This document shows, one piece after another, positions 1 to 8,525 of a DNA stretch of 11,264 nt (position 1 is its first letter; each line of letters opens with the position of its first letter). The notes under the pieces were generated by a model that was given only the letters and a program-made list of their open reading frames with translations, had not been told where the DNA came from and did no database searches. Source of the stretch: Vicinamibacteria bacterium. GTDB lineage: Bacteria; Acidobacteriota; Vicinamibacteria; Vicinamibacterales; 2-12-FULL-66-21. The stretch spans positions 1 to 11,264 of the forward strand of contig JAICSD010000103.1 in the NCBI GenBank assembly GCA_025937075.1. Reading direction: 5' to 3'. A program made the position numbers and the translations under genes.

Positions 1-2
1 GC

Positions 3-1805
3 GGGTCGGGGGTGTTTGACTGGGGGGCGCGCACCGTCCGGTTGGCGGTTTTGGTGGGGGCCAATCCGGGGGGGGCCGGGGGGCTGCCCCCCGCGACCCG
101 AACGTCGATCGCCGGCGGAACCCTGACGCTCACGTTCGAGGCGCCAGGCTTTCCGGCTCCGATGACCGTGACGTCGCGCACCACGATCTTTCAGACGGAT
201 ACGCGAACGGATTTCCAGCAGCAGGACATCCGCGTGAACGGCGTCTCGTTCTCGGGCACTGGCGTCCCGCGGCTTCCGATCATCGAGCCGGAGCGCGTGG
301 CGGCGCCACCGCTGGCCATCGCGCTGACCGAGTCGTACTCGTACCGGCTGATCGGGCGCGAGACCATCGACGGGCGCGACTGCTACGTCGTTGGCTTCTC
401 GCCCCGCACACGCCGTACGCCGCTCTTCCAGGGGCGCGCGTGGATCGACGCCCACGAATTCGCGCTCGTGCGGACGTCTGGCGTGCAGACGAGTCTGCGC
501 GGACCCGTCACTGCGTCCGAACAGACCGACGAGTTCCGCCGAATACGAAATGGCCTGTGGATGCTGGCGAGATCCGACGTGCGGCAGACCTACGAGGGAG
601 CCGCCGTGCGCACGCCGATCCATCGGCTCCTGATCCTGGACACCTACGAGATCAATCCGGGCGACTTCACGACACGCCGCGATGCGGCGTATGCATCGAA
701 CGATGTCCTGCTGCGCGACACCCCGGAAGGATTTCGCTACCTGGTGCGCCCGGAGCGATCGCGTACTGCATCTTCAGTCCACCTCGAACCGGTCGCCGCG
801 CCTCGCGTCGATCGCGTGCGCACGCTTGCCGCGGGCGTGATCGTCGACCCGAACATCTCGCGCCCGCTGCCGTTCGCGGGCCTGAGCTATGTCGACTTCG
901 ATCTGTTCGGCACGGGCGCGCAGCTCAACGCGTTCTTCGGCGGGAGCTTCGGGCAGCTGGCGTTCTCCGTCCCCTCGCTGCACGGCACTCGCTGGCAGCT
1001 CGGCGGGCGCGCGTTCGGGATCGCCACCTCTTACAACGACCGCGCGTTCGTGGACGGACGCGAGCAGTACGACGAGGACATCCGCCAGCGGCCTGCGCAG
1101 GCGGCAATCTGGGCGCTCCGCCCGATCACGCCGCGCGTCTCGCTTCGGTTCGGCTACGAGTGGCAGTACACGAAGTACGCCGCGGGCGACGTCACGGCGC
1201 CGGATTTCGTCGTGCCGGAGAGTCAGATCATCCACGCCGCGGTGCTCGGCGTCGACGTGCAGCGGGCAGGCTGGCAGGGATCGATCTGGTGGCGCCCGGC
1301 GCGGCGTTCCGGCTGGCGGCAGTGGGGCATCCGGTCGTCGAGCGACTACGACCCGTCGCAGGCGGACTTTCAGCAGTACGGCGTCAGCCTGTCGCGCTCG
1401 CTGGCAATCCAGCCTCGGCTGGCCGCGCGGTTCGAGGCGGCGTGGATGGGCGGACGCGATCTCGACCGTTTCAGCCGCTACTCGTTCGGCACATTCGACA
1501 ATCGGCTGCACGGCTATCCGTCGGCGCTCATTCGCTACGATCGCGGCGCCGTCCTGCGCACGGCGCTCGGCTGGTCCGCCGCGCGGGCGCTTCGCATCGA
1601 CGGGTTCCTGGATACGGCGCAGGTCCGCGATCCCGGCTTCGGATCGCGCGCGCGCAACTACACGGGGTTCGGCGCCGCGCTCGAAGCGCCCGCTCCCTTC
1701 CACATGCTCGCCGCCATCGAATGGGGCTACGGCATCCGCGGCATCGACACGAACGGGCGCGCCGGCACGCAGGTGATTCGCGTCACCGCGTACAAAGTGT
1801 TCTGA
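3..1805 (+). CDS. Envelope protein with LolA-like periplasmic domain and C-terminal beta-barrel (5' partial)
   Basis: The reading frame is open to the window edge, so the true start and any signal peptide are missing; the first in-frame start codon visible is GTG at 12, and residues here are counted from it. Residues about 35-245 look like the outer-membrane lipoprotein-sorting (LolA/LolB-like) fold: a YxYRLxGRExIDGRxCYVV stretch near 110-127, then GRAWID (141-146) and EFALVR (149-154), typical of strands wrapping a helix. Residues about 285 to the end alternate polar and aromatic/hydrophobic residues in the style of amphipathic beta-strands, with many Tyr/Trp/Phe, and the protein ends in Phe (YKVF), the usual beta-barrel signal for the BAM machinery. 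I infer an outer-membrane protein with a periplasmic lipid- or lipoprotein-binding-like domain. The exact function is not recognised. The first 30 residues are Gly/Pro-rich and come from G-homopolymer DNA, so they may be unreliable. Stop is TGA at 1803-1805. Confidence 0.72.
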   Translation, partial: GSGVFDWGARTVRLAVLVGANPGGAGGLPPATRTSIAGGTLTLTFEAPGFPAPMTVTSRTTIFQTDTRTDFQQQDIRVNGVSFSGTGVPRLPIIEPERVAAPPLAIALTESYSYRLIGRETIDGRDCYVVGFSPRTRRTPLFQGRAWIDAHEFALVRTSGVQTSLRGPVTASEQTDEFRRIRNGLWMLARSDVRQTYEGAAVRTPIHRLLILDTYEINPGDFTTRRDAAYASNDVLLRDTPEGFRYLVRPERSRTASSVHLEPVAAPRVDRVRTLAAGVIVDPNISRPLPFAGLSYVDFDLFGTGAQLNAFFGGSFGQLAFSVPSLHGTRWQLGGRAFGIATSYNDRAFVDGREQYDEDIRQRPAQAAIWALRPITPRVSLRFGYEWQYTKYAAGDVTAPDFVVPESQIIHAAVLGVDVQRAGWQGSIWWRPARRSGWRQWGIRSSSDYDPSQADFQQYGVSLSRSLAIQPRLAARFEAAWMGGRDLDRFSRYSFGTFDNRLHGYPSALIRYDRGAVLRTALGWSAARALRIDGFLDTAQVRDPGFGSRARNYTGFGAALEAPAPFHMLAAIEWGYGIRGIDTNGRAGTQVIRVTAYKVF

Positions 1806-1836
1806 CGGCCAGCTGATCAGCGCGCCGTTCGGCGTC

Positions 1837-1865
1837 TTTCGATCTCCATCCGTCTGCCGTAATAT
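1837..1865 (+). promoter_or_regulatory. Candidate promoter of the VWA gene
   Basis: A TAATAT hexamer at 1860-1865 matches the sigma-70 -10 pattern and lies 26 nt before the ATG at 1892. A weak -35 candidate, TTTCGA (3 of 6 matches to TTGACA), sits at 1837-1842 with a 17-nt spacer. It falls in the 86-nt gap between two same-strand genes, so the downstream gene may have its own transcript. This is by eye only. Confidence 0.35.
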
Positions 1866-1891
1866 GGCGGGATTGTCCCGGGGGGCCCGCC

Positions 1892-2803
1892 ATGCGTTCA
1901 CTTTCGATTGGTGTCCTGCTCTGCACGACAACGATAGCGACGGCCCCGCAGCAGCCCACCTTCCGTACCGCGATCGATCTCGTCCACTTCGGCGTGAGCG
2001 TTGTCGACAAGCAGGGGCGTCCCGTGACCGGCCTGACGGCGAAGGATTTCCAGGTCGTCGAGAACGGCAAGAAGCAGTCGCTGCGCTTCTTCGCGGCGGG
2101 CGATCCGGCCGCAGCGCCGGCGCTGCACATCGGGCTCCTGCTCGATACGAGCGGCAGCATGACCGATGATCTTCGCGATGCGCGAACGGGGGCCATCAAG
2201 TTCGTGAACGCGCTCGACTACGCGGAAGACGTGACGCTCGTCGACTTCGATACCGAGGTCCGCGTGGCGCGGTTCGAGCCCGAGGCGTACGAGCACCTCG
2301 TCGAGCGGATTCGCCTGCGGAAGCCGGATGGCTGGACGGCCTTGTACGACGCGCTGGGCGTGTACCTGAACGGCGCGCAGGAGCAGGACGGCCAGAAGAT
2401 TCTCGTGCTCTACACCGATGGCGGAGACACGCGCAGCTCGCTGACGTTTCAGGAGGCTGTGGATCTGCTCAAGGCGTCGGATGTGACCGTGTATGCGATC
2501 GGCTACCTCGAACATCAGTCGTCGAGCACGCGCACCGAGCAGCGTATGGAGCTCGAGCGCTTCGCCGGGATCACCGGCGGTCAGGCGTACTTCCCGATGG
2601 CGGGCAGGGACCTCGAAGACGTGTTCGAGAGGATCCGGCAGGAGATCGCGGCGCGCTACTCGCTCGGATACGTGTCTTCCGACGCGCGCACCGACGGCGC
2701 GTGGCGTCAGGTGGAGATCAAGCTGCTGCGGTCGGACCTGAAGGGCGTCCGCCTCCGCACGCGGGCCGGGTACTTTGCGCCGTACAAGAAACCCTCCTCG
2801 TAA
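1892..2803 (+). CDS. Secreted VWA-domain protein, Acidobacterial VWFA-related type
   Basis: A 303-residue protein. Residues 1-18 form a short hydrophobic signal-like segment, so export is likely. Residues about 27-68 are the family's N-terminal beta module, with VxVVDxxGxPVxGLxxxDFxVxENGxxQ. The VWA domain follows from about 78 to 250 and has a complete metal-ion-dependent adhesion site: D85-S87-S89 (DTSGS), T149 (GWTAL) and D176 (YTDGGD). The C-terminal part, RYSLGY at 255-260 then RxGYFAP near 291-297, is also characteristic of the 'VWFA-related Acidobacterial domain' family, which is about this length and occurs in many copies per genome. The molecular role of the family is unknown; metal-dependent protein binding at the cell surface is inferred from the intact MIDAS. 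ATG 1892 was chosen because it begins the signal segment and follows a G-rich tract; an ATG at 1864 is in another frame. Confidence 0.88.
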   Translation: MRSLSIGVLLCTTTIATAPQQPTFRTAIDLVHFGVSVVDKQGRPVTGLTAKDFQVVENGKKQSLRFFAAGDPAAAPALHIGLLLDTSGSMTDDLRDARTGAIKFVNALDYAEDVTLVDFDTEVRVARFEPEAYEHLVERIRLRKPDGWTALYDALGVYLNGAQEQDGQKILVLYTDGGDTRSSLTFQEAVDLLKASDVTVYAIGYLEHQSSSTRTEQRMELERFAGITGGQAYFPMAGRDLEDVFERIRQEIAARYSLGYVSSDARTDGAWRQVEIKLLRSDLKGVRLRTRAGYFAPYKKPSS

Positions 2804-2806
2804 TGT

Positions 2807-2829
2807 TCCGAGGGGCTTCGCCCCTCGGA
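2807..2829 (+). terminator. Stem-loop just after the VWA stop codon, possible terminator without U-tract
   Basis: A perfect 10-bp stem (TCCGAGGGGC / GCCCCTCGGA) with loop TTC starts 4 nt after the TAA at 2801-2803. The strong GC stem and position suggest transcript termination or 3'-end protection. No T-run follows (ctccccg), so a classical intrinsic terminator is not shown. It is the first of several palindromes in this gap. Confidence 0.4.
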
Positions 2830-3011
2830 CTCCCCGACACGCTTCCGCCTCGCGGGGACCCCTTTGCCCCGCTCCGCTCGCGTGGCTCACTCGCGTTGCT
2901 CGTTCGCGGACGCTTCCGTAACGCGGCACTTTGGTGCCGCGAATCCCAGCGGCGAACGCGCAACCACAGTTGCGCGCTACGGCTACCGCACCCGCGCCCC
3001 GCGCACGCCTG

Positions 3012-3020
3012 TGGTACGAT
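3012..3020 (+). promoter_or_regulatory. Candidate extended -10 promoter of uvrB
   Basis: TGG-TACGAT (3012-3020) matches an extended -10 element (TGn followed by TAnnnT). No -35 match is seen at the expected spacing, which extended -10 promoters tolerate. The ATG of uvrB is only 10 nt past the hexamer, so transcription would begin at or within a few bases of the start codon, predicting a leaderless or nearly leaderless mRNA. No LexA-type operator was recognised by eye. Confidence 0.45.
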
Positions 3021-3030
3021 CGTCTGTTCC

Positions 3031-5046
<2,016 letters not shown>

Positions 5047-5820
5047 GTGGCTCCGAAGCTGCAGGAGTGGTCCAAGGCCGCGCTGCTCGAAGTGCAGGAG
5101 TACGTACGGCTGATCGGCAAGTTCGGCCGCTCGCTCGTGACGCCGCCGATGTACCCGCGCGACATCATGGAGCAGTTCGACGCCGTCGGGATCGGATCGC
5201 TGACGGTCGTGCTGTTGACGGGCATGTTCACCGGGATGGTGCTCGCGCTCAACTCCGGCTACACGCTCGATCAGTTCGGCGCGCGATCGATGATCGGCCG
5301 TCTGGTGAGCGCGTCGATGGTGCGCGAGCTGGGCCCGGTCCTCACGGGTCTGATGGTGGCGGGACGGGTTGGATCCGGGATCGCCGCGGAGCTCGGCTCG
5401 ATGATGGTGACGGACCAGATTGCGGCGCTGCGCGCGCTGGGGACGGACCCGGTTCGCAAGCTCGTCGTGCCGCGGATCCTCGCCGGGCTGCTGATGGTGC
5501 CGCTCCTGACCGTCGTCTCGACCGGAATCGGCATGGTCGGCGGCTGGATCGTGACGGTGCTCCAGTTCCACGTCGCCGGCACGGTGTACTGGAACAGCGT
5601 GGTCGCCGGGCTGTACATGCAGGACATCTGGATGGGGCTGATCAAGCCGTTCGTCCTGGGCTTCACCATCGTGAGCATCGGCTGTCACGTCGGGCTCCGC
5701 GCCGGCGGAGGGACGCAAGGGGTCGGCCGCGCGACGACCAACGCCGTCGTCGCCAGCTCCGTGGCCGTGATCGCCGTGGACTTTCTTGTCACGAAGCTCC
5801 TCATCGTGCTGATGTACTGA
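5047..5820 (+). CDS. mlaE: MlaE-type ABC transporter permease (phospholipid transport)
   Basis: A 257-residue inner-membrane protein of the MlaE/YrbE permease family, the usual length. It forms the membrane channel of the MlaFED complex, which moves phospholipids between the inner-membrane transporter and the periplasm. An amphipathic N-terminal region (1-45) is followed by hydrophobic segments near 48-70, 92-115, 140-175, 195-215 and 232-256. Family landmarks are RELGPVLTGLMVAGRVGSG (93-111), the cytoplasmic coupling helix ELGSMMVTDQIAALRALGTDP (split here: ELGSMM 115-120, VTDQIAALRALGTDP 121-135), and GLRAGGGTQGVGRATT (216-231). The start is GTG at 5047, directly after the uvrB TGA (5044-5046) with no gap, which points to translational coupling. 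Its own stop overlaps the mlaF start. Confidence 0.95.
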   Translation: MAPKLQEWSKAALLEVQEYVRLIGKFGRSLVTPPMYPRDIMEQFDAVGIGSLTVVLLTGMFTGMVLALNSGYTLDQFGARSMIGRLVSASMVRELGPVLTGLMVAGRVGSGIAAELGSMMVTDQIAALRALGTDPVRKLVVPRILAGLLMVPLLTVVSTGIGMVGGWIVTVLQFHVAGTVYWNSVVAGLYMQDIWMGLIKPFVLGFTIVSIGCHVGLRAGGGTQGVGRATTNAVVASSVAVIAVDFLVTKLLIVLMY

Positions 5821-6674
5821 TGGCCGTCCAGCCAGTGTCCCGTTCGCCGCTCCTCGACGAAGCGCTCGCGCACGGCGGGCCAATCATCGTGTTCGACAAG
5901 GTGGACCTGTCGTTCGACGAGAAGGTCATCCTGCAGGACGTGAGCTTCACCCTGCAGACCGGCCACACGAAGATCTTCCTGGGTGCCAGCGGCGCGGGCA
6001 AGTCGACGATTCTGCGGCTGACCCTCGGGCTCCTGAAGCCCGATTCGGGGCGCATCTTCGTCAACGGCGAGCGCGTGGACAACATGACCGAGGACCAGTT
6101 GATGGGGGTTCGCGCGGATCTCGGCATGGTGTTCCAGGAAGGGGCGCTGTTCGATTCGCTGACCGTGCGCGAGAACGTCGGCTACAAGCTGTTCGAGGAG
6201 CTGCACTGGCCGCTCGACAAGGCCAACGCCAGGGTCGCGGAAGTGCTCGGGTTCATCGGGCTCGGCGACTTCATCGATCGCATGCCGTCGGAGCTGTCGG
6301 GCGGCCAGCGGCGCCGCGTCGCCATCGCGCGCGCGATGGCCGCCAAGCCGCGCATCCTTCTGTACGATGAGCCGACGACGGGACTCGATCCGATCACGGC
6401 GATCACCGTCGACGAGGAGATCATCAAGCTGCGCGATCTGGAGAATGTCAGTTCAGTGCTGGTGACGCATCAGCTCCGGGACGCGTTCTTCGTGGCGGAG
6501 CACACGGCCACGCGCGACGGCCACGACGTTCGCTTCGAGCGCGCACAGGCGCCGAAGGCGGACGAAGCGGAATTCATCATGCTGCGCGACGGGCGCATCG
6601 CCTTCGAGGGGAACGCCGCCGAGCTGCGCGCGCAGGCGGCCGCCGATCACTACATCGCCGCGTTCCTGTCGTAG
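5820..6674 (+). CDS. mlaF: MlaF-type ABC transporter ATP-binding protein
   Basis: A 284-residue cytoplasmic ATPase that powers MlaE. It has Walker A GASGAGKST (55-63), Q-loop Q106 (VFQEGALFDSLTV), signature LSGGQRRR (159-166), Walker B ILLYDEPTTGLDP (179-191) and H-loop H217 (LVTHQ). VFQEGALFDSLTVRENV and YDEPTTGLDPI are characteristic of the MlaF branch. The first 20 residues precede the usual ABC start. Between the H-loop region and the last strand (EFIMLRDGRIAFEG, 251-264) is a charged segment of about 20 residues (231-250) that E. coli MlaF, as I recall it, does not have. ATG at 5820 shares one base with the mlaE TGA (TGATG), so translation is coupled. The frame is open far upstream within mlaE, but that part is a shadow. 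Confidence 0.95.
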   Translation: MAVQPVSRSPLLDEALAHGGPIIVFDKVDLSFDEKVILQDVSFTLQTGHTKIFLGASGAGKSTILRLTLGLLKPDSGRIFVNGERVDNMTEDQLMGVRADLGMVFQEGALFDSLTVRENVGYKLFEELHWPLDKANARVAEVLGFIGLGDFIDRMPSELSGGQRRRVAIARAMAAKPRILLYDEPTTGLDPITAITVDEEIIKLRDLENVSSVLVTHQLRDAFFVAEHTATRDGHDVRFERAQAPKADEAEFIMLRDGRIAFEGNAAELRAQAAADHYIAAFLS

Positions 6675-6680
6675 ATGGTC

Positions 6681-6700
6681 CTTCCGGCTGAAGCCGGAAG
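6681..6700. repeat. Perfect hairpin between mlaF and mlaD
   Basis: CTTCCGGCT-GA-AGCCGGAAG is a perfect inverted repeat (8-bp stem with TGAA tetraloop, or 9 bp with a 2-nt loop) 7 nt after the mlaF stop and 26 nt before the mlaD ATG. No T-run follows. It could be a REP-like element or an mRNA-processing or stabilising stem within the operon. It ends 13 nt before the mlaD ribosome-binding site, so it does not mask it. Confidence 0.6.
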
Positions 6701-6713
6701 CCACCGAGAAATC

Positions 6714-6722
6714 AGAGGAGAG
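6714..6722 (+). promoter_or_regulatory. Strong ribosome-binding site of mlaD
   Basis: AGAGGAGAG at 6714-6722 is a purine-rich Shine-Dalgarno match ending 4 nt before ATG 6727. It fixes the mlaD start and shows that mlaD is translated independently of mlaF, unlike the coupled uvrB-mlaE-mlaF junctions. Confidence 0.75.
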
Positions 6723-6726
6723 TGTT

Positions 6727-7767
6727 ATGCCGCGGACGCGTTCGCTGGCCTGGTCGGAGCTGAAGATCGGCATTCTCGCCGTGGTGGCGATGGTGCTGAC
6801 CGCGATGATCGTCATCGCCGTCGGCGGACAGACGGGCTTTGCGTGGGAGCGCTACGAGCTGAAGACGCGCTTCAACGATGTGCAGGGGCTGAAGAGCGGC
6901 GCGATCGTGCGCGTCGCCGGCGTCGAGGTCGGCAAGGTGACGGACGTCGATTTCGCCGGCGCCGCAGTGCAGGTGACGCTCTCGGTGCGCAAGGACATGC
7001 GGTCGCGCATCACGAGCGATTCGCACGCATCGATCGGGTCGCTGAGTCTGCTGGGGGAGCCGATCATCGACGTCACGCCGTCGACGACCGGCACGCCGCT
7101 CAACAACGGCGACTTCATCCAGCCGGGACGCGCGCAGGGGCAGATCTCCGACGTCGCCGCCAGCGCGAGCGTCAGCCTCGAGCAGGCGACCGCGCTCATC
7201 AAAGACATGCGCGCCGGCAAGGGGACGATGGGGAAGCTGTTCACGGATGAGCAGCTCTATCGCGACATCGACTCGTTCGTCTCGTCCGCGCAGGTTGTCG
7301 CCGGCTATCTCTCGAAAGGCCAGGGGACGATGGGCATGCTGGTACGGGATCCTGCCGCCTATCGCCAATTGAATGGGGCGCTCGCCAACCTTCAGGACAT
7401 GACGCGCCGGATCAACGCGGGCGAAGGGAGCCTTGGACAGCTCCTCAAGGACGACAGGCTCGCGCGATCGCTCAGCTCCGCGTCGGGGAACATCGATCAA
7501 ATCACCGGACGCCTGAACAAGGGTGAAGGCACGGCGGGGAAGCTGCTGACCGAAAAGGAGCTGTACGATCGTCTGAACGCCACCGCGGCACGCCTGGACA
7601 CGCTGACGACCAACCTCAATCAGGGACGCGGCACGGCAGGACAACTGCTGCAGGACAAGCAGTTGTATGACAATATGAATGCGGCGGCGAACGAGCTTCG
7701 CGGGCTGATTACGGATATTCGAAAAGACCCGAAGAAGTATCTGAACGTGCGGGTGAGCATCTTTTGA
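6727..7767 (+). CDS. mlaD: MlaD-type MCE-domain lipid transport protein with five 34-residue repeats
   Basis: A 346-residue protein, about twice the length of E. coli MlaD. Residues 15-33 are a single N-terminal transmembrane anchor. The MCE domain (about 40-118) shows YELKTRFNDVQGLKSGAIVRVAGVEVGKV (landmarks: L45, F49, GLKSGAIVRVAGVEVGKV 54-71) and GSLSLLGEPIIDV (104-116), the hydrophobic pore-loop area that lets MCE rings conduct lipids. Residues about 150-330 hold five repeats, each with GxG[TS]xG followed by LLxDxxLYxxL-like sequence. The second Gly of each motif is at 166, 200, 234, 268 and 302, exactly 34 residues apart. The tail is DIRKDPKKYL (330-339) and VRVSIF. It would form the periplasmic substrate-passing ring on MlaFE. 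Similar GEGTxGKLL repeats are known to me in MlaD homologues of several diderm phyla, but their role is not established. Confidence 0.93.
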   Translation: MPRTRSLAWSELKIGILAVVAMVLTAMIVIAVGGQTGFAWERYELKTRFNDVQGLKSGAIVRVAGVEVGKVTDVDFAGAAVQVTLSVRKDMRSRITSDSHASIGSLSLLGEPIIDVTPSTTGTPLNNGDFIQPGRAQGQISDVAASASVSLEQATALIKDMRAGKGTMGKLFTDEQLYRDIDSFVSSAQVVAGYLSKGQGTMGMLVRDPAAYRQLNGALANLQDMTRRINAGEGSLGQLLKDDRLARSLSSASGNIDQITGRLNKGEGTAGKLLTEKELYDRLNATAARLDTLTTNLNQGRGTAGQLLQDKQLYDNMNAAANELRGLITDIRKDPKKYLNVRVSIF

Positions 7768-7788
7768 TCGGGGCAGCCCTGGTCAATC

Positions 7789-7794
7789 AGGAGA
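7789..7794 (+). promoter_or_regulatory. Ribosome-binding site of the YtxH-like gene
   Basis: AGGAGA at 7789-7794 lies 4 nt before ATG 7799 and supports that start. The 31-nt gap after mlaD contains no hairpin or promoter that I can see, which favours cotranscription. Confidence 0.7.
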
Positions 7795-7798
7795 GTAC

Positions 7799-8095
7799 AT
7801 GGCACGCGACGACAACGGAGCGGGAACCGTCATTCTGGCGTTCGTGCTGGGCGCCGTGACCGGCGCGGCAGTCGCGCTCCTGCTCGCGCCGGCATCCGGC
7901 GAGGACGTGCGCCGGGCGCTCGGGGAGAAGGCGCGCGACGGACGAGAGCGCGCGGGCGACGCGGCGCGGCAGGGACGCGAAGTGTGGAACCGTCAGCGCG
8001 ACACCATTGCCAACGCGTTCGAGCGCGGCCGCGAGGCGTACGAGCAGGCGCGCCGCGCGCAGCCACCCGGGACGCCGACCGGGGAGGGGATGTGA
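7799..8095 (+). CDS. YtxH-like small membrane protein
   Basis: A 98-residue protein with one hydrophobic Gly/Ala-rich segment (about 10-30), then LLLAPASGEDVRRAL (27-41), the hallmark of YtxH/gas-vesicle-GvpP-like domain proteins (LLLAPxSGxExRxxL). Residues 35-85 are a highly charged, Arg/Glu/Ala-rich amphipathic helix (repeated RDGRERAGDAARQGREV-type pattern), and the end is Pro/Gly-rich. Proteins of this type are often envelope- or stress-associated, but no biochemical role is firmly known. Its position right behind mlaD, with its own Shine-Dalgarno, suggests a link to the lipid transporter, but this is inference from context only. Its stop overlaps the next start (GTGA). Confidence 0.85.
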   Translation: MARDDNGAGTVILAFVLGAVTGAAVALLLAPASGEDVRRALGEKARDGRERAGDAARQGREVWNRQRDTIANAFERGREAYEQARRAQPPGTPTGEGM

Positions 8096-8517
8096 GCGAC
8101 TGGAGCCAGATCTTCCTCGGGGTGATCGCCGCCGCGACGCTCGTCATGGCGCTCATCCAGGTCGGCGCGATCGTCTTTGCCGCGCGGCTGGGCCGCCAGG
8201 TGCAGCAGCTCGCGGCGAGCGTGCAGCAGGACATCCGTCCGCTGATCGCGCGCGCGAACACGATCGCCGAGGAAGCGACGAAGACAGCTGCCATTGCGAC
8301 CGCTCAGGCGCAGAAAATCGATCGTCTCGTCACGGACCTCACGCGCCGCGTCGACGAGACGAGCGTGATCCTGCAGGAGGCCATCGTCAGGCCCGCGCGT
8401 GAGGGAATGGCGCTTGTCGCCGCGCTGAAGGCCGGGCTTGGCGTGCTCAGGAACGTCCGGTTGCAGCGGGGGCGGGCAGGACGCGTCGAAGACGAGGACG
8501 CCCTGTTCATCGGCTGA
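8092..8517 (+). CDS. Single-pass membrane protein with helical/coiled-coil tail, function unknown
   Basis: A 141-residue protein. Residues 1-6 are followed by one transmembrane helix (about 7-31), then a long Ala/Gln/Arg-rich helix (32-115) with spaced hydrophobics (VQQLAASVQQDI, TAAIATAQAQKIDRLVTDL), suggesting a coiled coil of the DUF948-like or methyl-accepting-linker-like style, and a basic/acidic tail ending ALFIG. No enzyme motif is visible. The GTG at 8092 overlaps the preceding TGA by 4 nt (GTGA) and follows the purine tract GGGGAGGGG (8081-8089), so this start is well supported; the frame stays open to 7984 inside the upstream gene. Together with the YtxH-like protein it makes a pair of helical inner-membrane proteins at the end of the mla cluster. 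It could be a scaffold or accessory subunit, but this is unproven. Confidence 0.8.
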   Translation: MSDWSQIFLGVIAAATLVMALIQVGAIVFAARLGRQVQQLAASVQQDIRPLIARANTIAEEATKTAAIATAQAQKIDRLVTDLTRRVDETSVILQEAIVRPAREGMALVAALKAGLGVLRNVRLQRGRAGRVEDEDALFIG

Positions 8518-8525
8518 CGGAACTT

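Larger units (their letters stand above)
2804..3030. repeat. Gene-free palindrome-rich intergenic region
   Basis: No credible coding sequence lies in this 227-bp gap. It holds the stem at 2807-2829, a looser GCGGGG/CCCCGC pairing around 2854-2873, a perfect 8-bp stem with TTTG loop at 2922-2941 (CGCGGCAC / GTGCCGCG), and a perfect 8-bp stem with CACA loop at 2957-2976 (CGCGCAAC / GTTGCGCG). A quasi-repetitive run of CTCGC/CTCGT words occupies about 2873-2908. The density of palindromes resembles interspersed palindromic elements; whether they recur in the genome cannot be seen here. Confidence 0.55.

Noticed and set aside
1812..1821. 10-bp palindrome GCTGATCAGC after the first gene
   Set aside because: Too short to distinguish from chance, with no T-run or paired copy.
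774..1931. Minus-strand open frame of 385 codons opposite the beta-barrel gene
   Set aside because: No domain-like sequence; the plus-strand protein has barrel patterning and a C-terminal Phe.
1898..2929. Minus-strand open frame of 343 codons opposite the VWA gene
   Set aside because: Long antisense frames are expected in DNA this GC-rich; composition is Arg/Ala/Leu-rich, and the plus-strand gene has an intact MIDAS.
2701..3030. Possible 110-residue N-terminal extension of UvrB
   Set aside because: The extra residues come from the end of the VWA gene in another frame and from palindromic intergenic DNA; UvrB at ATG 3031 has the normal N terminus and length.
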